DNA from: Candidatus Aminicenantes bacterium JdFR-78
Lineage (GTDB): Bacteria; Acidobacteriota; Aminicenantia; JdFR-78
Reading direction: 5' to 3'
Assembly (NCBI GenBank): GCA_002010665.1
Contig: MTON01000024.1
Coordinates: 140,999-204,998 of the forward strand
Length of the DNA: 64,000 nt
Shown here piece after piece: positions 8,421-18,358 of the stretch. The notes under the pieces were generated by a model that was given only the letters and a program-made list of their open reading frames with translations, was not told where the DNA came from and did not search any database. Each line of letters starts with the position of its first letter. The stretch's first letter is position 1. The position numbers were made by a program, and so were the translations under genes.

Positions 8421-9905
8421 TTATTCACATACTCTTATCTGATTTCGGCCTTCTCTTTTTGGTCGAAAGAGAGCTGTGTCTGCTTTGGTAATTAATTCAT
8501 CAAGGGTTTTAGCATGGACAGGGAAAGTTGCTATACCTGCACTAATAGTAAGTTTTCCAGCCGATGGTTTTTCTTTTGAAAAAATATAATTTTCAATTTT
8601 AACCCTTACCCTATCAATTACCCTTAAGCTCTGGTATGCATCTGTATTGGGCATAATTATTGCAAACTCATCGCCCCCATATCTTGCAACAATATCACTT
8701 TTTCTGACATTATTCTTAATTATTTGAGCTAATTCATAAAGTGCTTTATCACCTGCCTTATGACCAAATGTATCATTGTATTCTTTAAAAAAATCTATGT
8801 CTAATAAAACCACCGTTAAGAACTGATCAGATCTTTTTGCTCTCTCAATTTCTTGTTCAAGTCTATTATAAAAATACCTATAATTGTATAAATCAGTCAA
8901 TTCATCCGTTATTGAAAGATGATGAAGTTTTTGATTGGTTAAATATAATTCAAAAATAATACCTAAATAGCTTGCTATGGAAGTAAAAATTTCCAATTCA
9001 TGATCAGAAAAATCATTCAGTTTTTTACTCTCTAAATTTATAACACCAATTACTTTGTTTTCGACTTTAATTGGAACACACAGCTCAGATTTTATATCTC
9101 TATCGAGACTTATATATCTCTTATCTTTACTCACATCCGGAATAATTATACTCTTCCCTGTTTTAGCAACCCATCCTGTTATTCCTTTACCCAGAGGTAT
9201 TCTTGCTTTTTCTTTAAAATAATCTGGATAAACATAAAAAGGCTCAAGAATTTCGTCCTTCTCATTTAAAAGCAGAAAGGCTACTTTTGAATAGCCCATT
9301 TCTTTTACAATTAAGCCATGAAGTTTTTTAATCATATTTTCTAAGGTGTTCTCTTTTGATATGGCTTTTGTCATTTCTCTGAATATGTAGATTTCTTTTT
9401 CCAATAATTTATTGTGAAAATTAAGATATTCTAAAACAATCCATTTTCGTATACTTTGAAAATAATCTGAAAGCGAAGCTTTCTTTTTAGCAGAAATTTC
9501 TCTCAAAGGGCAATTAATTCCTAAAAGAAATCCTATAAATTTTTTTTCCTCTGTTAAAAAAGGAAAAAAAACAAAATCGGTTGCATTTTGAAATTTATTC
9601 CTAAAAAATTTATAAAGTGTATTTGAAGAATCTTTTTCGGTTAATTTTCTTAATATTTTTCTCTTTGGAATGAATTGCTTCTTTAAAGAAGGAAAAACAA
9701 TAATTTCTTTTGATGTTAATAACTCTTTAAATTTTTGTTTCTCAATTAGGATATAGATTAGAATTTTTTCACAGCCTGTTTTCCTTTTTATTTTATATAA
9801 GATTTCATTTAAAGCTTTTTTATTTTTTGAATTAACAAAGTCATAAAAGGAACCTGAAATTCTTCTGAGGTAAGTTTCCTTATCCCCTTTGCTTAAATAA
9901 TCCAT
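8421..9905 (-). CDS. GAF-GGDEF diguanylate cyclase
   Basis: This 494-residue soluble protein lacks membrane segments. Residues about 20-150 look like a degenerate GAF-type region and about 180-320 like a clear GAF domain (VPIKVENKVIGVINLESKK). A GGDEF domain covers about 328-490. The active-site motif GGDEF is intact at 410-414, and the allosteric I-site RKSD is at 401-404, five residues upstream, so product inhibition is expected. Diguanylate cyclases make cyclic di-GMP from two GTP; the GAF domains probably sense a small ligand. The C-terminal helix reads LFRPKREGRN where LYxAKxxGRN is usual, a small deviation. It is transcribed alone, from a recognisable promoter at 9921-9949. Confidence 0.92.
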   Translation of the reverse strand: MDYLSKGDKETYLRRISGSFYDFVNSKNKKALNEILYKIKRKTGCEKILIYILIEKQKFKELLTSKEIIVFPSLKKQFIPKRKILRKLTEKDSSNTLYKFFRNKFQNATDFVFFPFLTEEKKFIGFLLGINCPLREISAKKKASLSDYFQSIRKWIVLEYLNFHNKLLEKEIYIFREMTKAISKENTLENMIKKLHGLIVKEMGYSKVAFLLLNEKDEILEPFYVYPDYFKEKARIPLGKGITGWVAKTGKSIIIPDVSKDKRYISLDRDIKSELCVPIKVENKVIGVINLESKKLNDFSDHELEIFTSIASYLGIIFELYLTNQKLHHLSITDELTDLYNYRYFYNRLEQEIERAKRSDQFLTVVLLDIDFFKEYNDTFGHKAGDKALYELAQIIKNNVRKSDIVARYGGDEFAIIMPNTDAYQSLRVIDRVRVKIENYIFSKEKPSAGKLTISAGIATFPVHAKTLDELITKADTALFRPKREGRNQIRVCE

Positions 9906-9920
9906 TTTCCTGCCTTTTTA

Positions 9921-9949
9921 ACTATAATAAATAATTTAGATTAAGTCAA
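9921..9949 (-). promoter_or_regulatory. Sigma-70 promoter of the GGDEF gene
   Basis: On the minus strand, -35 TTGACT (9949-9944) and -10 TATAGT (9926-9921) are separated by exactly 17 bases, ending 16 bases before the start codon at 9905. Confidence 0.65.
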
Positions 9950-9986
9950 ATTTCATCTAAAATAGTAATGAACCAAATTATATAAA

Positions 9987-11105
9987 TCAGAGTTTCAAAA
10001 ATAATTCAGTAAGTAAAGTAGTCCTCTCTAGAAGAGAAGCAATATATAAATGTTCATTTTCACTGTGGATGCCATTTCCCACTGGGCCAAGACCATCCAC
10101 AGTTGGTATTCCTATATTAGAAGCAAAAGAAGCATCAGAACCTCCACCTGACTTTCCAGCTTTTATCTCAATTCCTAATTTTTTTCCAATTCTTTTTATT
10201 CTTCTAAATAGATTGAATGAAACTCTCGTTTTTTCCATTGGTGGTCGGAAACTTAAAACTTGGAACTTTAATTTAGCTCCTTCCATTTTTGGTTTTAAAT
10301 AATTAAAAAAATCAATTATTTTTTCTTTATCTTTTGTTTTCCAGAACCTTATATCCAAGATTGCCTCTGCACTGTCTGGAACAACGTTTACTTTTTCGCC
10401 ACCTCTGATTAATCCAACATTTATAGTTATTCCTCCTTTTTGTACTTTTTTTAATTTTAATAATTGATGCGAGAGTTCAATAATTGCATTTACTCCTTTA
10501 TGAGGAGAACTTCCATGTGCTGATTTTCCAAAAGTTATTAATTTCCCAACCATTCTTCCTTTTCTTTGCATCTTTAAGGAGCCGTCAGGGAGAGCTGGCT
10601 CGAGACAGAGGACATATTTTGATTTTTTTGCAGAGTCAATTATAAATTTCTCAGAATGATGGCTACCTGTTTCTTCTTCTGAATTACAAAATACAGATAT
10701 TGTTTTCTTTGGTTTTAAACCCGAATCTTTAATAGCTTTAAATGCAAAATACACCATAACTGCTCCTGCTTTCATATCAAGAACACCTGGTCCGAAAATT
10801 TTCTCCCCCTCGATTTTGAAAGGCATTTCCTTAATCTTTCCGATCTTCCACACTGTATCTATGTGCAAAAGCACAAGAATTTTTTCATTACTTTTTCCTG
10901 GGAGTTCAGCGAAACCAAAATCTCCTATTTCCTTTTGAGTTATTTTGGATGTTTTTATTCCAAGTTTTTTCAATTCTTCAAAATAAAAATTTGAACATTT
11001 ATCTACTGCATTTTTATCATGAGTAGGAGATTCTAGAAATACAAGTTCTTTTAAAAAATTGATAATTTCTTTTTCTCTTTTTTTGAAATATTCGCTAAAA
11101 TTCAT
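9987..11105 (-). CDS. M20 family metallopeptidase (carboxypeptidase G2-like)
   Basis: A 372-residue cytoplasmic enzyme of the M20/M25/M40 di-zinc amidohydrolase family. Visible residues are His81 and Asp83 in HIDTV, bridging Asp110 in GPGVLDMK, the catalytic/ligand Glu pair in SEEETGS (143-145), Glu169 in CLEP, and a C-terminal ligand His in GNGIHSENEH. An interrupted dimerisation domain lies at about 180-290. Family members remove C-terminal residues from peptides or deacylate N-acyl amino acids; the pattern is closest to CPG2/ArgE-type carboxypeptidases, but the substrate cannot be read. It is monocistronic, and a GGAG ribosome-binding site precedes the start. Confidence 0.87.
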   Translation of the reverse strand: MNFSEYFKKREKEIINFLKELVFLESPTHDKNAVDKCSNFYFEELKKLGIKTSKITQKEIGDFGFAELPGKSNEKILVLLHIDTVWKIGKIKEMPFKIEGEKIFGPGVLDMKAGAVMVYFAFKAIKDSGLKPKKTISVFCNSEEETGSHHSEKFIIDSAKKSKYVLCLEPALPDGSLKMQRKGRMVGKLITFGKSAHGSSPHKGVNAIIELSHQLLKLKKVQKGGITINVGLIRGGEKVNVVPDSAEAILDIRFWKTKDKEKIIDFFNYLKPKMEGAKLKFQVLSFRPPMEKTRVSFNLFRRIKRIGKKLGIEIKAGKSGGGSDASFASNIGIPTVDGLGPVGNGIHSENEHLYIASLLERTTLLTELFLKL

Positions 11106-11190
11106 TTTTTACTCCTTTTCATTTGAGTAAATGGATTTTACTATATTTTAATTTGACAAACAACTGATTTTTAGAAATTATAAATTATGT

Positions 11191-11805
11191 ATGAGAAAGA
11201 AAATTTTAGTCGTCTTTATATTTCTGTTTTTTATATGTGCCAATTTAAAAGCTCAAAAAATCTCTTTTGCTTTAGGTCTCAAAGTTCAGTATGCTGATCC
11301 AGTAAAAAAAATCTATAATGGCGATTTTATGTCAGGATTACTTTTCAATCTTAAAATAGGGAATAATTTTATGATAGAAATTGATTCAGGAAACTGGAAA
11401 AGTCAAGTAAAAGAAAAAAATAATCTTTATCCGGGCGAACTTTCAGTAACTCCTATTTTGGTAAGTGGCATATTTATTTATCCTATTAAAGATTCACTTT
11501 ATCCATATTTTTCAATTGGATTCGGCTATTATTTCAATCATTTTCAAATTTCTGAGGAAATAATAACGATTCCTGAAATAAAGATTAATCAAGACATAGA
11601 GGACAGTTTTGGATTCCAAACTGGTTTGGGAATTGATTATATTATAGCTTCTACCCTTGCCTTAAATTTGGATGTAAAATATTGTTGGATTTCACCTAAA
11701 GGAGAGACAATAATAACCTATATTGATGATAAAGTGAATCAAGAGATTTTTAATTTGAATTTAAATAATCTTCTTTATAGAATTTGTATTAAGATTTACT
11801 TTTAA
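11191..11805 (+). CDS. Outer-membrane beta-barrel protein, unknown function
   Basis: A 204-residue protein with an N-terminal signal sequence (about 1-21, ending near AQK). The remainder alternates hydrophobic and polar residues in short glycine/aromatic-bounded strands (for example LYPYFSIGFGYYFNHF) and ends in an aromatic residue (YF). This is typical of small eight-stranded porin/OmpA-like barrels. No peptidoglycan-binding domain is present. It ends head-on with the DUF5916 gene, overlapping by 4 bases. No ribosome-binding site is obvious before the ATG. Function unknown. Confidence 0.7.
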   Translation: MRKKILVVFIFLFFICANLKAQKISFALGLKVQYADPVKKIYNGDFMSGLLFNLKIGNNFMIEIDSGNWKSQVKEKNNLYPGELSVTPILVSGIFIYPIKDSLYPYFSIGFGYYFNHFQISEEIITIPEIKINQDIEDSFGFQTGLGIDYIIASTLALNLDVKYCWISPKGETIITYIDDKVNQEIFNLNLNNLLYRICIKIYF

Positions 11806-13946
11806 AATCTCCACCAGTAAGAGAACTTTACGAAAAAAGTTCTTTTCTTTCTTACAAAAACATCCATTTCTTTTTCCTGAGTGTCATCAAACCCTAAATA
11901 GAAAGTAGTGCCTGGTCTATATTCCCAGCTTATAAGAAAGGAATTAAAAAGCTTTTTATAATAGCTATGATAATCTGTAATAAATCTGAAGGAAAGGGTT
12001 CTTGAAATTTGAAGGGTAATTTTTTGTCTAATGGTGTTTATATCATAAACTTTTTCTCCTCCTTTCTTTTTAAAAAACTTGCTGTTTTTGAAATAGTATG
12101 AAATTCTTAGAATAGATGAGGGCCTTATCTCTGTTTTTATATAATGATTTATTCTAAAACCCAGATACGGGTTTTTAGGATCATAATAAATTCCGTCCCC
12201 AATTAAAAAGTTGTAACTTCCGCTTAACCACTTAAATGGTTGAGAGCTTGCACTTAAATAAAAATAATTCTTATGGAAATTTATTCCTGCCCATCTTTCC
12301 ATGTAATCTGAATACTTAATGCTTAAAATAGTTTCTTTAGAACCCCTCATATAAATTGAAAAAATTTTTGCTTCATCTGTTAAGATATTTTTAAAGTCAT
12401 ACCATCTTCTATAATGAATCATTGGTCTTAAAAATATTAGAAATTTTTTCTGGGGATAGTACTTATAGGCAAGTCTTATGTCAAATTCTTTTACATTATT
12501 TCTTATTATGAAACCTGATGAAGCTTCAAAATCAGGATGTATACTAAACCAGCTTACATCAAAAAAAATCTTTCTAGAAGAATGTTTAAACCATAAAGCA
12601 AGGGCAGGGACTAATGACGTAGTTTTATTTTTGAACTTAGTCTTAGAATAAAGAGCTTGGAAAGTAAAATAGTAATATTTTTTAAATTTAAATTGGCCAT
12701 CAAGTCCAAAAACTCTATTATATCGTGATAGAGAACCAATATTTTGCCCAATTTCTTTGTCTGTCAAAATGAACCCAATGTATGATTCAGAATATAAATC
12801 TCTTTTTAGACGCAAAATATTAAAAAGAGCATTATCTTTTTTCCTGCTTTCCACTCCACTTATTTCCCACAGGCTTTCTGTTGGATTTTCATCATACGCA
12901 TTTATATATCCTATGGTTGTCTTTCCAATTTTTCCTGTTAATTTTGCTCCCCATAAGGGATCGATTATTCTTCTTGTATAGACAATTGGAATTAATGTTT
13001 CAAAAATATCCTTCGCTTCATAGAAAAAAGGCCTTTTTTCTGGATAATAGAGTGCATATCTTAAATTTATATCAACTTGTGGCAGATCAGCCTCTATATG
13101 ACTGAAATCAGGATTATAGGAGAAATCGGCAGTTAGATTTGATGTAATTCCATATTTAAAATTTAATCCAAAATCAGAGTCAAAATTTTCGCCCATCCTT
13201 TTCAGCCCAGTAGCCACCGGCATGATTTCTAAATTTCTGCCTCTCTCGATTTCTCCATCAATTTCCAAAGTTCCTGCTTGAATCAGATAACCAGTTATAT
13301 CTCTCGTCAATGGGATCCAATGTATTCGTTCACTTTTTCTTCTTATTCTTCTAAAAATGTGAATTCCCCACCTTTGAACCGAAGTATTTGGAAAACGGAT
13401 GCTTTTAAAAGGGATTGCTATTTCAACGGTGTATCCATCTTTGTTAATTCTTCCTTTTGAGATAAAATAAGTATCCCAACTCAGATCTTCCTTTAAAGGT
13501 TCTTCAGTTACTATACTATCCTCTTGAATTCCCAAAGGATTCACAACGAACTGAAAGGCTCTTTTCTTTGCATTAAAAGTGTCAAGAACAAATCCTACAA
13601 AGTCATCAAGGGAAATATGGTCCCTTTTTGAAAGTGATGCTCTTATTTTATCGGGTTCAGAGTCAAAACATTGAAAGGCTACATATAAATTCTTTTTATC
13701 GTAGCCAATGTAAGCAATTGTTTTTTCTGTAGGTGGTGAATTTTCTTTTGGTTCAAATTGTGTGAATTTTTCAATTTTAAAAGCCTCTTTCCAGCACTCA
13801 TCATTTAATAAGCCATCAATAACAGGGGGTTGGGATAATTTCGGAACTTTAATATAGTATTTTTCATTTATTTTTCCAGCATTTAATAATAATTTTAAAC
13901 TAAAGAAAATGATTATTAATAATTTGAATCTTACCCCATTCGCCAT
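11802..13946 (-). CDS. DUF5916 outer-membrane protein with N-terminal CBM9-like domain
   Basis: A 714-residue exported protein. Residues about 1-23 form a signal sequence. About 35-230 is a carbohydrate-binding-module-9-like domain (PPVIDGLLNDECW, YDKKNLYVAFQCFDSEPDKI). The rest is a DUF5916 barrel region (PEKRPFFYEAKDIFET; terminal WWRF) with many amphipathic strands and an aromatic C-terminus. The family is common in Bacteroidota, Acidobacteriota and Aminicenantes; its function is not established, and membrane transport or binding of oligosaccharides or peptides is only suggested by domain content. No partner gene is adjacent on the same strand. Confidence 0.82.
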   Translation of the reverse strand: MANGVRFKLLIIIFFSLKLLLNAGKINEKYYIKVPKLSQPPVIDGLLNDECWKEAFKIEKFTQFEPKENSPPTEKTIAYIGYDKKNLYVAFQCFDSEPDKIRASLSKRDHISLDDFVGFVLDTFNAKKRAFQFVVNPLGIQEDSIVTEEPLKEDLSWDTYFISKGRINKDGYTVEIAIPFKSIRFPNTSVQRWGIHIFRRIRRKSERIHWIPLTRDITGYLIQAGTLEIDGEIERGRNLEIMPVATGLKRMGENFDSDFGLNFKYGITSNLTADFSYNPDFSHIEADLPQVDINLRYALYYPEKRPFFYEAKDIFETLIPIVYTRRIIDPLWGAKLTGKIGKTTIGYINAYDENPTESLWEISGVESRKKDNALFNILRLKRDLYSESYIGFILTDKEIGQNIGSLSRYNRVFGLDGQFKFKKYYYFTFQALYSKTKFKNKTTSLVPALALWFKHSSRKIFFDVSWFSIHPDFEASSGFIIRNNVKEFDIRLAYKYYPQKKFLIFLRPMIHYRRWYDFKNILTDEAKIFSIYMRGSKETILSIKYSDYMERWAGINFHKNYFYLSASSQPFKWLSGSYNFLIGDGIYYDPKNPYLGFRINHYIKTEIRPSSILRISYYFKNSKFFKKKGGEKVYDINTIRQKITLQISRTLSFRFITDYHSYYKKLFNSFLISWEYRPGTTFYLGFDDTQEKEMDVFVRKKRTFFVKFSYWWRF

Positions 13947-14000
13947 TGCTCAAAGCATTCGGGATTATATCAAAATTTAAATTAAATGACAATATTTGTA

Positions 14001-14029
14001 TTGACTTTCTTTATGCAAAAATTTAAGAT
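14001..14029 (+). promoter_or_regulatory. Sigma-70 promoter of the TPR-kinase gene
   Basis: -35 TTGACT (14001-14006), a 17-base spacer and -10 TAAGAT (14024-14029). The start codon at 14051 would follow a leader of only about 15 bases, and no Shine-Dalgarno sequence is visible. Confidence 0.6.
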
Positions 14030-14050
14030 ATTCACAAAGATTAAATAAAA

Positions 14051-16426
14051 ATGGTAGATATACTATTTAAAATAAAAGCATTAAAAATTCCTGATTTTGA
14101 AATCGCGAATTTACCAATATCGATTCAGTTTTTAATATATTTCTTTATCCTTATTGTCTTCATAAAATTAATAAAAACTCTGGATAGAAGTTTAATTGTA
14201 TCTCTATATAATAATACTCCTTTTCTTTCTAATTTTTTCACAATTCTTTTCAAGAGCTTTGCTTTAAGTAGAAAAGCAAAGAGAAATTATAATTTAGGCT
14301 ACATAAAAGAAGCAGGTGAGATTTACGAGAAACTTGGAAAATATAAAAAGGCCTTAAAAATATATAAAAAAACCAAAAGCCATTTAAATCTAGCTCACTT
14401 GTATCAGAAAATTGGAGAAATAAAAAAATCTGAAAAATTATATCTTAAATATGGACTTTTTTCAGAACTAATAGATTTCTATATATCAACCGGAAAAACT
14501 GAAGAGGCAGTTAAATTGTATCTAAAAAAAGAAAAATACTCAGAAGCAGCACATTTATTATTGCTTTTAAAAAAATGGGAAGAGGCAGGAGCACTTTTTG
14601 AAAGAGAGAAAATGTATTATGAAGCTGGAAGAGCTTTTGAAAAAGCTGGTCTAATTGGGAGAGCTACCATAAATTATGAGAAATGGTATGAAACCAACAG
14701 GGAACTAATTTCAAGAAACCAAGAAGCAAAGAAAAAATTTGAAAACATAATTGGTGCACTTGAAAATGCTGGAAAGATAGATAAATGTATGGGGATGTTA
14801 ACTGAACAAAATATGTTCGAGAAAGCGGGTGAAATATGTAAAAAACATGGAAAATTAGAGGAAGCAGCAGATTATTTTAAGAAATCAGCTAATTTCTTTC
14901 AAGCTGCAGAGGTTTACAAAAAGCTTGGAGATGAAAAAAGAGAGTTCCAAATGCTTGGAGAGGCATATTTTGCTAAAAATCAAATAGGGAAAGCTGCTCA
15001 ATATTTTGAAAAAAGTGGTGATTACGAAAGAGCAGCTAAATTATACGAATGGGATAATCAAGATGATAAGGCTGCTGAATGTTATTATAAGAGTAAAAAT
15101 TTCGTTCTTGCAGGAGATAGTTACCTAAGACGAGGAGAGATGGAAAAGGCTGCTGAATGCTATGAATTAGGAAAAGATTTTCAGCAAGCAGCTTCTATAT
15201 ATCATCAAATTGGGAATTTAACAAAAGCACTAACCCTTTACAAACTATCAGAAGATTATTTTAATGCAGGTAAAGTTGCTTATGAAATGGGTGAGGCAGA
15301 AACTGCTTTAGAATTTTTAAGAAAAGTCCCATATGAAAGCCCAAATTTTTTTCAAGCTAATTTTATTGCAGGAAAAATTTATCTTGAAAGAGAAGAGTAT
15401 GACAAGGCAGAAGAAAGATTTTTAAAAGCGATAAATGATGAAACTATAAATGACGGAAATAAAGAATATTATTATTACTTAGCACGAACATATGAAGAAA
15501 AACAAAAATATGATGAGGCAAAGACTTTATATAATAGAATCTATGAGTTTGATAAAGAATTTAAAGATATTGAAAATAAAGTTGAAGAAATAGAGAAAAA
15601 AGCATTAGAAAAAGCAAAATTTGAAAAAGCAGTAGAGGATTCGTCAGAAAGATACAGAATAATTGAGAAAATTGGTGAAGGAGGAATGGGCGCAGTATAC
15701 AAAGCAGAAGATTTAATCTTAAAAAGGATTGTTGCTCTTAAAATGTTAAATAAAGAATTTTTACAGAAAAGAAAAGCAGTAGAAAGGTTTTTGAGTGAAG
15801 CAAGAACTTCTGCTTCTTTATCCCATCCTAATATAATTACTGTTTATGATGTAGGACAAATAAGTGAAAGCTATTTTATTTCTATGGAATATATTGAAGG
15901 TGAAACTTTCATGGATTATTTAAGAAAGGTTGGTAGACTTACAGTTCCCCAATTAATTTTTGTTGCCTATCATCTTTTTAAAGCTCTGGATTACGCTCAT
16001 AAAAAAGGAGTTATTCATAGAGATATAAAACCCCATAACATAATGCTTACAAAAGATAAACAGATAAAAGTAATGGATTTTGGAATTGCAATTATCCTTA
16101 CTGGTGAAAATAGAGAAATGACATTTAGTGGAACTCCTTATTATATGGCGCCTGAACAGATTCTTGGGACATCAATAGACCATAGAACAGACCTTTATTC
16201 AGCAGGAGCTACCCTTTATCATTTAGCAGCAGGAAGGCCTCCTTTTGCAGAAGGAGATGTGTTTTCCCAGCATCTTTCTAAAAAGCCAACCTCTTTAAGA
16301 GAAATTAGAAAAGATATTCCTCATCAGCTGGATTATATTATTTTAAAATGCCTTGAAAAAGATAAAGTAAATAGATTCCAATCTGCTGGAGAAGTTCTAA
16401 ACGAACTTAGAAAAATCAGAATTTAA
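14051..16426 (+). CDS. Membrane-anchored TPR protein with C-terminal Ser/Thr protein kinase
   Basis: In this 791-residue protein a single membrane helix (about 23-42) is followed by a long run of TPR-like helical repeats (about 75-510; repeated Y-E-K-L-G and A-A-E-C-Y patterns) and then a complete Hanks-type kinase (about 533-790). Kinase landmarks are the glycine loop IGEGGMGAVYKAE, Lys564 in VALKML, the catalytic loop HRDIKPHN beginning at His656, DFG at 676-678 and the activation-segment end GTPYYMAPEQ. All catalytic residues are present. Most bacterial PknB relatives place the kinase at the N-terminus before the membrane helix; here the order is reversed, so both TPRs and kinase should be cytoplasmic. 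Its stop overlaps the start of the dehydrogenase gene by one base (TAATG). Confidence 0.93.
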   Translation: MVDILFKIKALKIPDFEIANLPISIQFLIYFFILIVFIKLIKTLDRSLIVSLYNNTPFLSNFFTILFKSFALSRKAKRNYNLGYIKEAGEIYEKLGKYKKALKIYKKTKSHLNLAHLYQKIGEIKKSEKLYLKYGLFSELIDFYISTGKTEEAVKLYLKKEKYSEAAHLLLLLKKWEEAGALFEREKMYYEAGRAFEKAGLIGRATINYEKWYETNRELISRNQEAKKKFENIIGALENAGKIDKCMGMLTEQNMFEKAGEICKKHGKLEEAADYFKKSANFFQAAEVYKKLGDEKREFQMLGEAYFAKNQIGKAAQYFEKSGDYERAAKLYEWDNQDDKAAECYYKSKNFVLAGDSYLRRGEMEKAAECYELGKDFQQAASIYHQIGNLTKALTLYKLSEDYFNAGKVAYEMGEAETALEFLRKVPYESPNFFQANFIAGKIYLEREEYDKAEERFLKAINDETINDGNKEYYYYLARTYEEKQKYDEAKTLYNRIYEFDKEFKDIENKVEEIEKKALEKAKFEKAVEDSSERYRIIEKIGEGGMGAVYKAEDLILKRIVALKMLNKEFLQKRKAVERFLSEARTSASLSHPNIITVYDVGQISESYFISMEYIEGETFMDYLRKVGRLTVPQLIFVAYHLFKALDYAHKKGVIHRDIKPHNIMLTKDKQIKVMDFGIAIILTGENREMTFSGTPYYMAPEQILGTSIDHRTDLYSAGATLYHLAAGRPPFAEGDVFSQHLSKKPTSLREIRKDIPHQLDYIILKCLEKDKVNRFQSAGEVLNELRKIRI

Positions 16427-17379
16427 TGAAAGCACTTGTTTTTAAAAATAACGAGATTTCTCTAAATGAAGTTCCTATTCCAGAAATTAAAGAAGACGAA
16501 GCTCTTATTAAGATTTTAAAAGCAGGAATATGTAATACAGATATAGAGATTTTAAAAGGTTATATGAATTTTGAAGGAATTCTTGGCCATGAATTTGTTG
16601 GTATAGTTGTTGAGGCTAAAAACAAAAAATGGATTGGGAAAAGAGTAGTTGGAGAGATAAATATTGGATGTGGTAAGTGTGAGTATTGTTTAACTGGGAG
16701 AAAAAATCATTGTCCTTCAAGAAAAGTGGTTGGGATTTTAAATAAAGATGGAGCATTTGCAGAATACATTACGCTTCCAATTTCAAACCTTTATATTGTT
16801 CCTGACAAAATTTCTGATGAAAAAGCAGTATTCACAGAACCACTGGCTGCAGCATTAAGAATCACGGAGCAGATTGAAATAAGAAAAAACGATAAAGTAT
16901 TAATAATAGGAGATGGAAAAATTGGATTATTAATTTCTCAGGTCATGAAATTAATGAATTGTGAAACCTATTGTATGGGAAAGCACAAAAGAAAATTGAA
17001 AATTCTGGAAAATAAAAACATTAAAACTTTATTAAAAGGAAAGAATATAGATCATAGATTTGATATAGTTATAGAGGCTGCGGGAAAGAGGGGAGGTATA
17101 AAACAGGCATTAAAATATGTAAAGCCAGAAGGTAAAGTGATTCTAAAAAGCACTTACCATGGCAGAGTAGTCCTTGATATTTCTTCAATTGTGGTGAATG
17201 AGATTAATGTCACTGGTTCAAGATGTGGTCCATTTAATAAAGCGTTGGAACTATTGGAAAGAAATCTGGTCGAAGTAGAATCTTTAATTGATGGAGAATA
17301 CTCATTATGTGAATGGGAAAAAGCCTTTGAACAGGCATTAAAAAGTGAAAAATTAAAGATATTATTTAGAATTAATTGA
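16426..17379 (+). CDS. Zinc-dependent medium-chain alcohol dehydrogenase family protein
   Basis: This 317-residue MDR enzyme has an N-terminal GroES-like domain with catalytic zinc ligands Cys36 (GICNTDIE) and His55/Glu56 (GHEFVG). Structural zinc cysteines are at 82, 85, 88 and 96 (CGKCEYC…C). The Rossmann domain carries VLIIGDGKIGLL, a Gly-x-Gly-x-x-Gly NAD(P) site. It is slightly short for the family (about 340). Substrates of relatives include alcohols, polyols and threonine, and cannot be chosen here. The start codon overlaps the kinase stop, so the two are translated together, which is an unusual pairing; a functional link is speculative. Confidence 0.85.
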   Translation: MKALVFKNNEISLNEVPIPEIKEDEALIKILKAGICNTDIEILKGYMNFEGILGHEFVGIVVEAKNKKWIGKRVVGEINIGCGKCEYCLTGRKNHCPSRKVVGILNKDGAFAEYITLPISNLYIVPDKISDEKAVFTEPLAAALRITEQIEIRKNDKVLIIGDGKIGLLISQVMKLMNCETYCMGKHKRKLKILENKNIKTLLKGKNIDHRFDIVIEAAGKRGGIKQALKYVKPEGKVILKSTYHGRVVLDISSIVVNEINVTGSRCGPFNKALELLERNLVEVESLIDGEYSLCEWEKAFEQALKSEKLKILFRIN

Positions 17380-17450
17380 CTTTCCTTCCAAATTTTCTTA
17401 AAAAATGCTATACATAAATGTTAATATTTTTTACATTAGGAGTCTCAAAA

Positions 17451-18356
17451 TTGAAAACACAAGAATATATTGAAGAAATAATTAAGTTAAAAAAGGAAAG
17501 AAATGCAATAATTCTTGCACATAATTATCAAAGAGGAGAAGTACAAGATATTGCAGACTATATAGGCGATTCTCTTGGTTTGAGTCAAAAAGCTGCTGAA
17601 GTTAATGAAAAGGTTATAGTTTTTTGTGGGGTTCATTTTATGGCTGAAACTGCTTCGATTCTTGCTCCTAATAAAACTGTTCTTATACCTGATATCACAG
17701 CAGGATGTCCCATGGCAGATATGATCAGTGCGCAGGAGATGAAGGAATGGAAGAATAAATATCCTGGAAGACCTGTTGTATGTTATATAAATTCAACTGC
17801 AGAGGTAAAAGCTGAATGTGACTTTTGTTGTACTTCTTCTAATGCAATAAGAGTAATTGAAGCTGTAAATTCTAATGAAATTTTATTCGCACCCGACCAG
17901 TATCTTGGAAGTTATATTGCTTCTCAAACAAATAAGAAACTTATCTTATGGGATGGATATTGTTATGTGCATAGGATGATATTACCTAAGCATATTTTAG
18001 AAAAAAAGAAAGAATTCCCAGAAGCAGAGGTTTGGGCTCATCCAGAATGCAGAGGAGAGGTATTGGAATTGGCTGACAAAATCCTTTCTACAGGAGGTAT
18101 GGTAAAGCAAGCGAGATTAACAGACAAAAAAGAAATTATAATTGCCACAGAAACAGGAATTATCTATAGACTTAAAAAGGAAAATCCGGATAAAAATTTT
18201 TATCCTGCTTATGAATATGCAATATGCAGTAATATGAAAAAGATAACATTGAGAAAAGTCCTCGATTCTTTGAAAGAAATGAAATTCGTAGTTAAAGTTC
18301 CAGAAGAAACTGCTGAGAAGGCAAAGGATGCTATAGATAGAATGATAAGAATTTAA
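17451..18356 (+). CDS. nadA: Quinolinate synthase NadA
   Basis: NadA condenses iminoaspartate with dihydroxyacetone phosphate to quinolinate, a precursor of NAD, using a 4Fe-4S cluster. I place the start at TTG 17451 because AGGAG lies 8 bases before it and the product then begins at the usual place (KTQEYIEEI); an upstream in-frame ATG at 17418 would add 11 residues and has no ribosome-binding site. From TTG the protein has 301 residues. The three cluster cysteines are visible: Cys95 (TAGCPMADM), Cys180 (WDGYCYVH) and Cys268 (ICSNMKK). LAHNYQ and the triplicated fold motifs are intact. nadB and nadC are not nearby. carA follows after 2 bases. Confidence 0.93.
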   Translation: MKTQEYIEEIIKLKKERNAIILAHNYQRGEVQDIADYIGDSLGLSQKAAEVNEKVIVFCGVHFMAETASILAPNKTVLIPDITAGCPMADMISAQEMKEWKNKYPGRPVVCYINSTAEVKAECDFCCTSSNAIRVIEAVNSNEILFAPDQYLGSYIASQTNKKLILWDGYCYVHRMILPKHILEKKKEFPEAEVWAHPECRGEVLELADKILSTGGMVKQARLTDKKEIIIATETGIIYRLKKENPDKNFYPAYEYAICSNMKKITLRKVLDSLKEMKFVVKVPEETAEKAKDAIDRMIRI

Positions 18357-18358
18357 GA

